Of a DNA stretch of 64,000 nt, positions 61,848 through 64,000 are shown in pieces (the stretch's first letter is position 1; every line of letters begins with the position of its first letter). Below the pieces are notes generated by a model that saw only the letters and a program-made list of their open reading frames with translations, made no database searches and was not told where the DNA came from. The stretch spans positions 32,078 through 96,077 of the forward strand of contig JAJRQK010000015.1 of assembly GCA_024280295.1 (NCBI GenBank), given 5' to 3'. The translations under genes and the position numbers were made by a program. Origin of the DNA: Bacteroidota bacterium (GTDB taxonomy: Bacteria; Bacteroidota; Bacteroidia; Flavobacteriales_D; Crocinitomicaceae).

Positions 61848-62759
61848 ATGGTAGACATTACACAAAAATCGACGACATTAAGAAGAGCGATCGCACAGGC
61901 AACTGTTCTAGTTAGTAAGCAGGAAACGATTGATGCCTTGGTAAATGACAATGTTCCAAAGGGAAACGTATTCGAGATGGCAAAAACAGCTGGCTTATTT
62001 GCTGTGAAGAAGACTTCTGATGTCATTCCTGATTGTCATCCTCTTCCGATTGAATTTACCGCTGTAAACTACAAAATTGAGGGGCTAAAAATCTACATTG
62101 AGATTGAAGTAAAGACAATATATCGAACAGGTGTTGAAGTTGAAGCAATGCACGGCGCCAGTGTGATTGCTTTGACTATGTATGACATGTTAAAGCCTAT
62201 CGATAAAGGAATCGAAGTTCAAAACATAAAGCTTCTTGAAAAACAAGGCGGCAAATCTGATTACCGTGACAAATTCAGGAAAGATTTAACCGCCGCTGTG
62301 ATTGTTTGTTCAGACTCTATATTCGCTGGAAAAAAGGAAGATAAAGCAGGAAAGGCGATTGTTGAGAAATTGGAAAACATTTCTGTGAATATCGTAGAAT
62401 ATAAAGTCGTAGCTGATGAAGTTGACCAAATTCAGGCAGCACTTCATAAGCATTCTGAACTAAAAACTGATATGATTATTTATACTGGCGGAACTGGGCT
62501 TTCTAAGCGAGATGTGACACCAGAAGCACTTTTACCACTCCTTGATCGTGAGATCCCTGGTGTTTCTGAAGCTTCGCGAAATTATGGTCAGGATAGAACT
62601 CCATTTTCGATGTTGTCGAGAAGTGTTGCTGGCGTGAAGGATAATACGCTTGTTTTGGCGTTACCTGGATCTACAAAGGGTGCTTCAGAATCAATGGATG
62701 CTTTGTTTCCAGCATTGCTACATGTTTTTAAGGTCTTTGCAGGGGGGAGACACGACTAG
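61848..62759 (+). CDS. Bifunctional MoaC-MoaB fusion
   Basis: N-term MoaC (PDCHPLPIEF, VEVEAMHGASVIALTMYDM), C-term MoaB/MogA (IIYTGGTGLSKRDVTPEA, LALPGSTKGA). Confidence 0.92.
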   Translation: MVDITQKSTTLRRAIAQATVLVSKQETIDALVNDNVPKGNVFEMAKTAGLFAVKKTSDVIPDCHPLPIEFTAVNYKIEGLKIYIEIEVKTIYRTGVEVEAMHGASVIALTMYDMLKPIDKGIEVQNIKLLEKQGGKSDYRDKFRKDLTAAVIVCSDSIFAGKKEDKAGKAIVEKLENISVNIVEYKVVADEVDQIQAALHKHSELKTDMIIYTGGTGLSKRDVTPEALLPLLDREIPGVSEASRNYGQDRTPFSMLSRSVAGVKDNTLVLALPGSTKGASESMDALFPALLHVFKVFAGGRHD

Positions 62760-62811
62760 CACGAAGAATGTTGTTTTTAAAAAGAAGTTAGGGGAGAGGT
62801 GTACAGGAGAT

Positions 62812-63812
62812 TTATCCACCGATTGATGTCATTGATCTGTTTTTGTGTTTACTCACTTCCTCGTTAGAAAACTCTAATAATCCACCCCGCTCTTTATGTT
62901 TCAACTTAAAGGCTTGGCGTATTTTGCCCTCAATAGACTCATTTCTTCGAAGTGCTGATAATAAATCAGATTCGTCTTCAGAGAAAAGACAATTTTTAAT
63001 TTTGCCATCTGCCGTTAAGCGAATTCGATTACATGTATCACAAAAAGGATTGGTAACGGAACTAATAATTCCAAATGTTCCAATCCCTCCTTTCAATCTA
63101 AAGTTTCGAGAGGTATCATTTGGTTGATCCTCAATTTTGAAGAATCCATCTTTTCTAAAAGTGTTCTCAACTTCTTCTAAAATTTCCTTGTAGGATACCT
63201 TTTTTTCGGTATTCCAGTTATTTCCATCAAATGGCATGAATTCAATGAAACGAATCTGTACATTTTCAGTGCGTGACCACTCAATAAAATCTGCAATCTC
63301 AGTTTCATTAACTCCACGAATCACTACCACATTAACTTTCACATTGAAGTCGTTTGCGATGAGTAAATCAATGTTTTTTTGATCTGTTTGAAGTAATTTC
63401 TCCGTGAAATATTGTTAAAGCAATCTTCCTTGAGTGAATCCAAGCTAACATTCACTGATTTTATTCCAGCTTCCTTGAAAACGGTTATAAATCGATCAAC
63501 AATCACAGCATTGGTGGTAATTGCTAATTCCACAGGGAGTTTACCCAATGCACGGATGATCATTTCCGCGTTCTTTTTTATCAATGGTTCACCGCCTGTC
63601 AAGCGAATTTTCTTAATTCCCATTTCAACAAATATTTTTGCGATGGAAATCAGTTCCTCTGCCGACATGAATTCAGACTTCTCCCTCAATTGTACACCCT
63701 CCTCAGGCATACAATAGAAACAACGCAAGTTGCAACGCTCCGTGAGGGAAATCCTCAAGTAATCGTGTACTCGACCAAATCGGTCTGTAATATTTGCTTT
63801 GGGCTCAATCAT
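62812..63812 (-). pseudogene. moaA: GTP 3',8-cyclase, split by a single-base frameshift in an A7 run
   Basis: ORF 63812-63339 holds the radical SAM half (ERCNLRCFYC, TGGEPL); ORF 63342-62812 holds the C-terminal half (TNPFCDTCNRIRLTADGKIKNCLF); one extra A in the T7/A7 tract at 63374-63380 joins them. Confidence 0.85.
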
Positions 63813-64000
63813 GTATGACGCATTCTTGTTGTCTTTGTAAATCTTCTAATAGTTATATATTGCTGTACAAATGGAAATAAAATCTCCTCCTCTTAAGGCT
63901 ATGAAGTTGGAATAGATCTACTAATATTTGACCATTTATTCTTAAGATAATTCAAAGGTAACGCTTTGAGACGCATAAACTACACATTATTATATAATGT

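Overview
This window looks like the chromosome of a Bacteroidota/Flavobacteriia member, possibly Crocinitomicaceae-like. That is inferred from T9SS C-terminal sorting domains, CHU_C/gliding-type proteins, TAnnTTTG promoters and low GC; no search was run. Core genes include polA, cysS, aspS, a heme A synthase, tRNA(CAU), and a molybdenum-cofactor cluster (moeA-mobA-moaD-moeB-moaE-moaCB, plus moaA on the other strand with a frameshift). Accessory features: (i) an approx. 7.5 kb degraded island next to the tRNA, bounded by approx. 220 bp direct repeats, with an integrase remnant, a chimeric IS4-type transposase, a toxin-antitoxin pair inside hairpin-bearing repeats and an uncharacterised three-gene module; (ii) an IS30 remnant with perfect 16-bp inverted repeats; (iii) an IS200-like tnpA remnant with a 16-bp stem hairpin; (iv) a secreted-fibre locus (47-57 kb) with three peptidase-S74 'tail-fibre' proteins beside a divergent TPR/histidine kinase/receiver/AraC regulator. 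The strongest novel candidate is this fibre locus. Two promoters in it share the same layout, TGTCCGnnnTGA-N9-TGTCTGAAATGA-N25-YAnnTTTG, suggesting a regulon of the adjacent hybrid regulator. The largest fibre protein carries 34 consecutive indel-free 15-residue repeats. All calls come from reading the sequence and the supplied ORFs; no database search was done.
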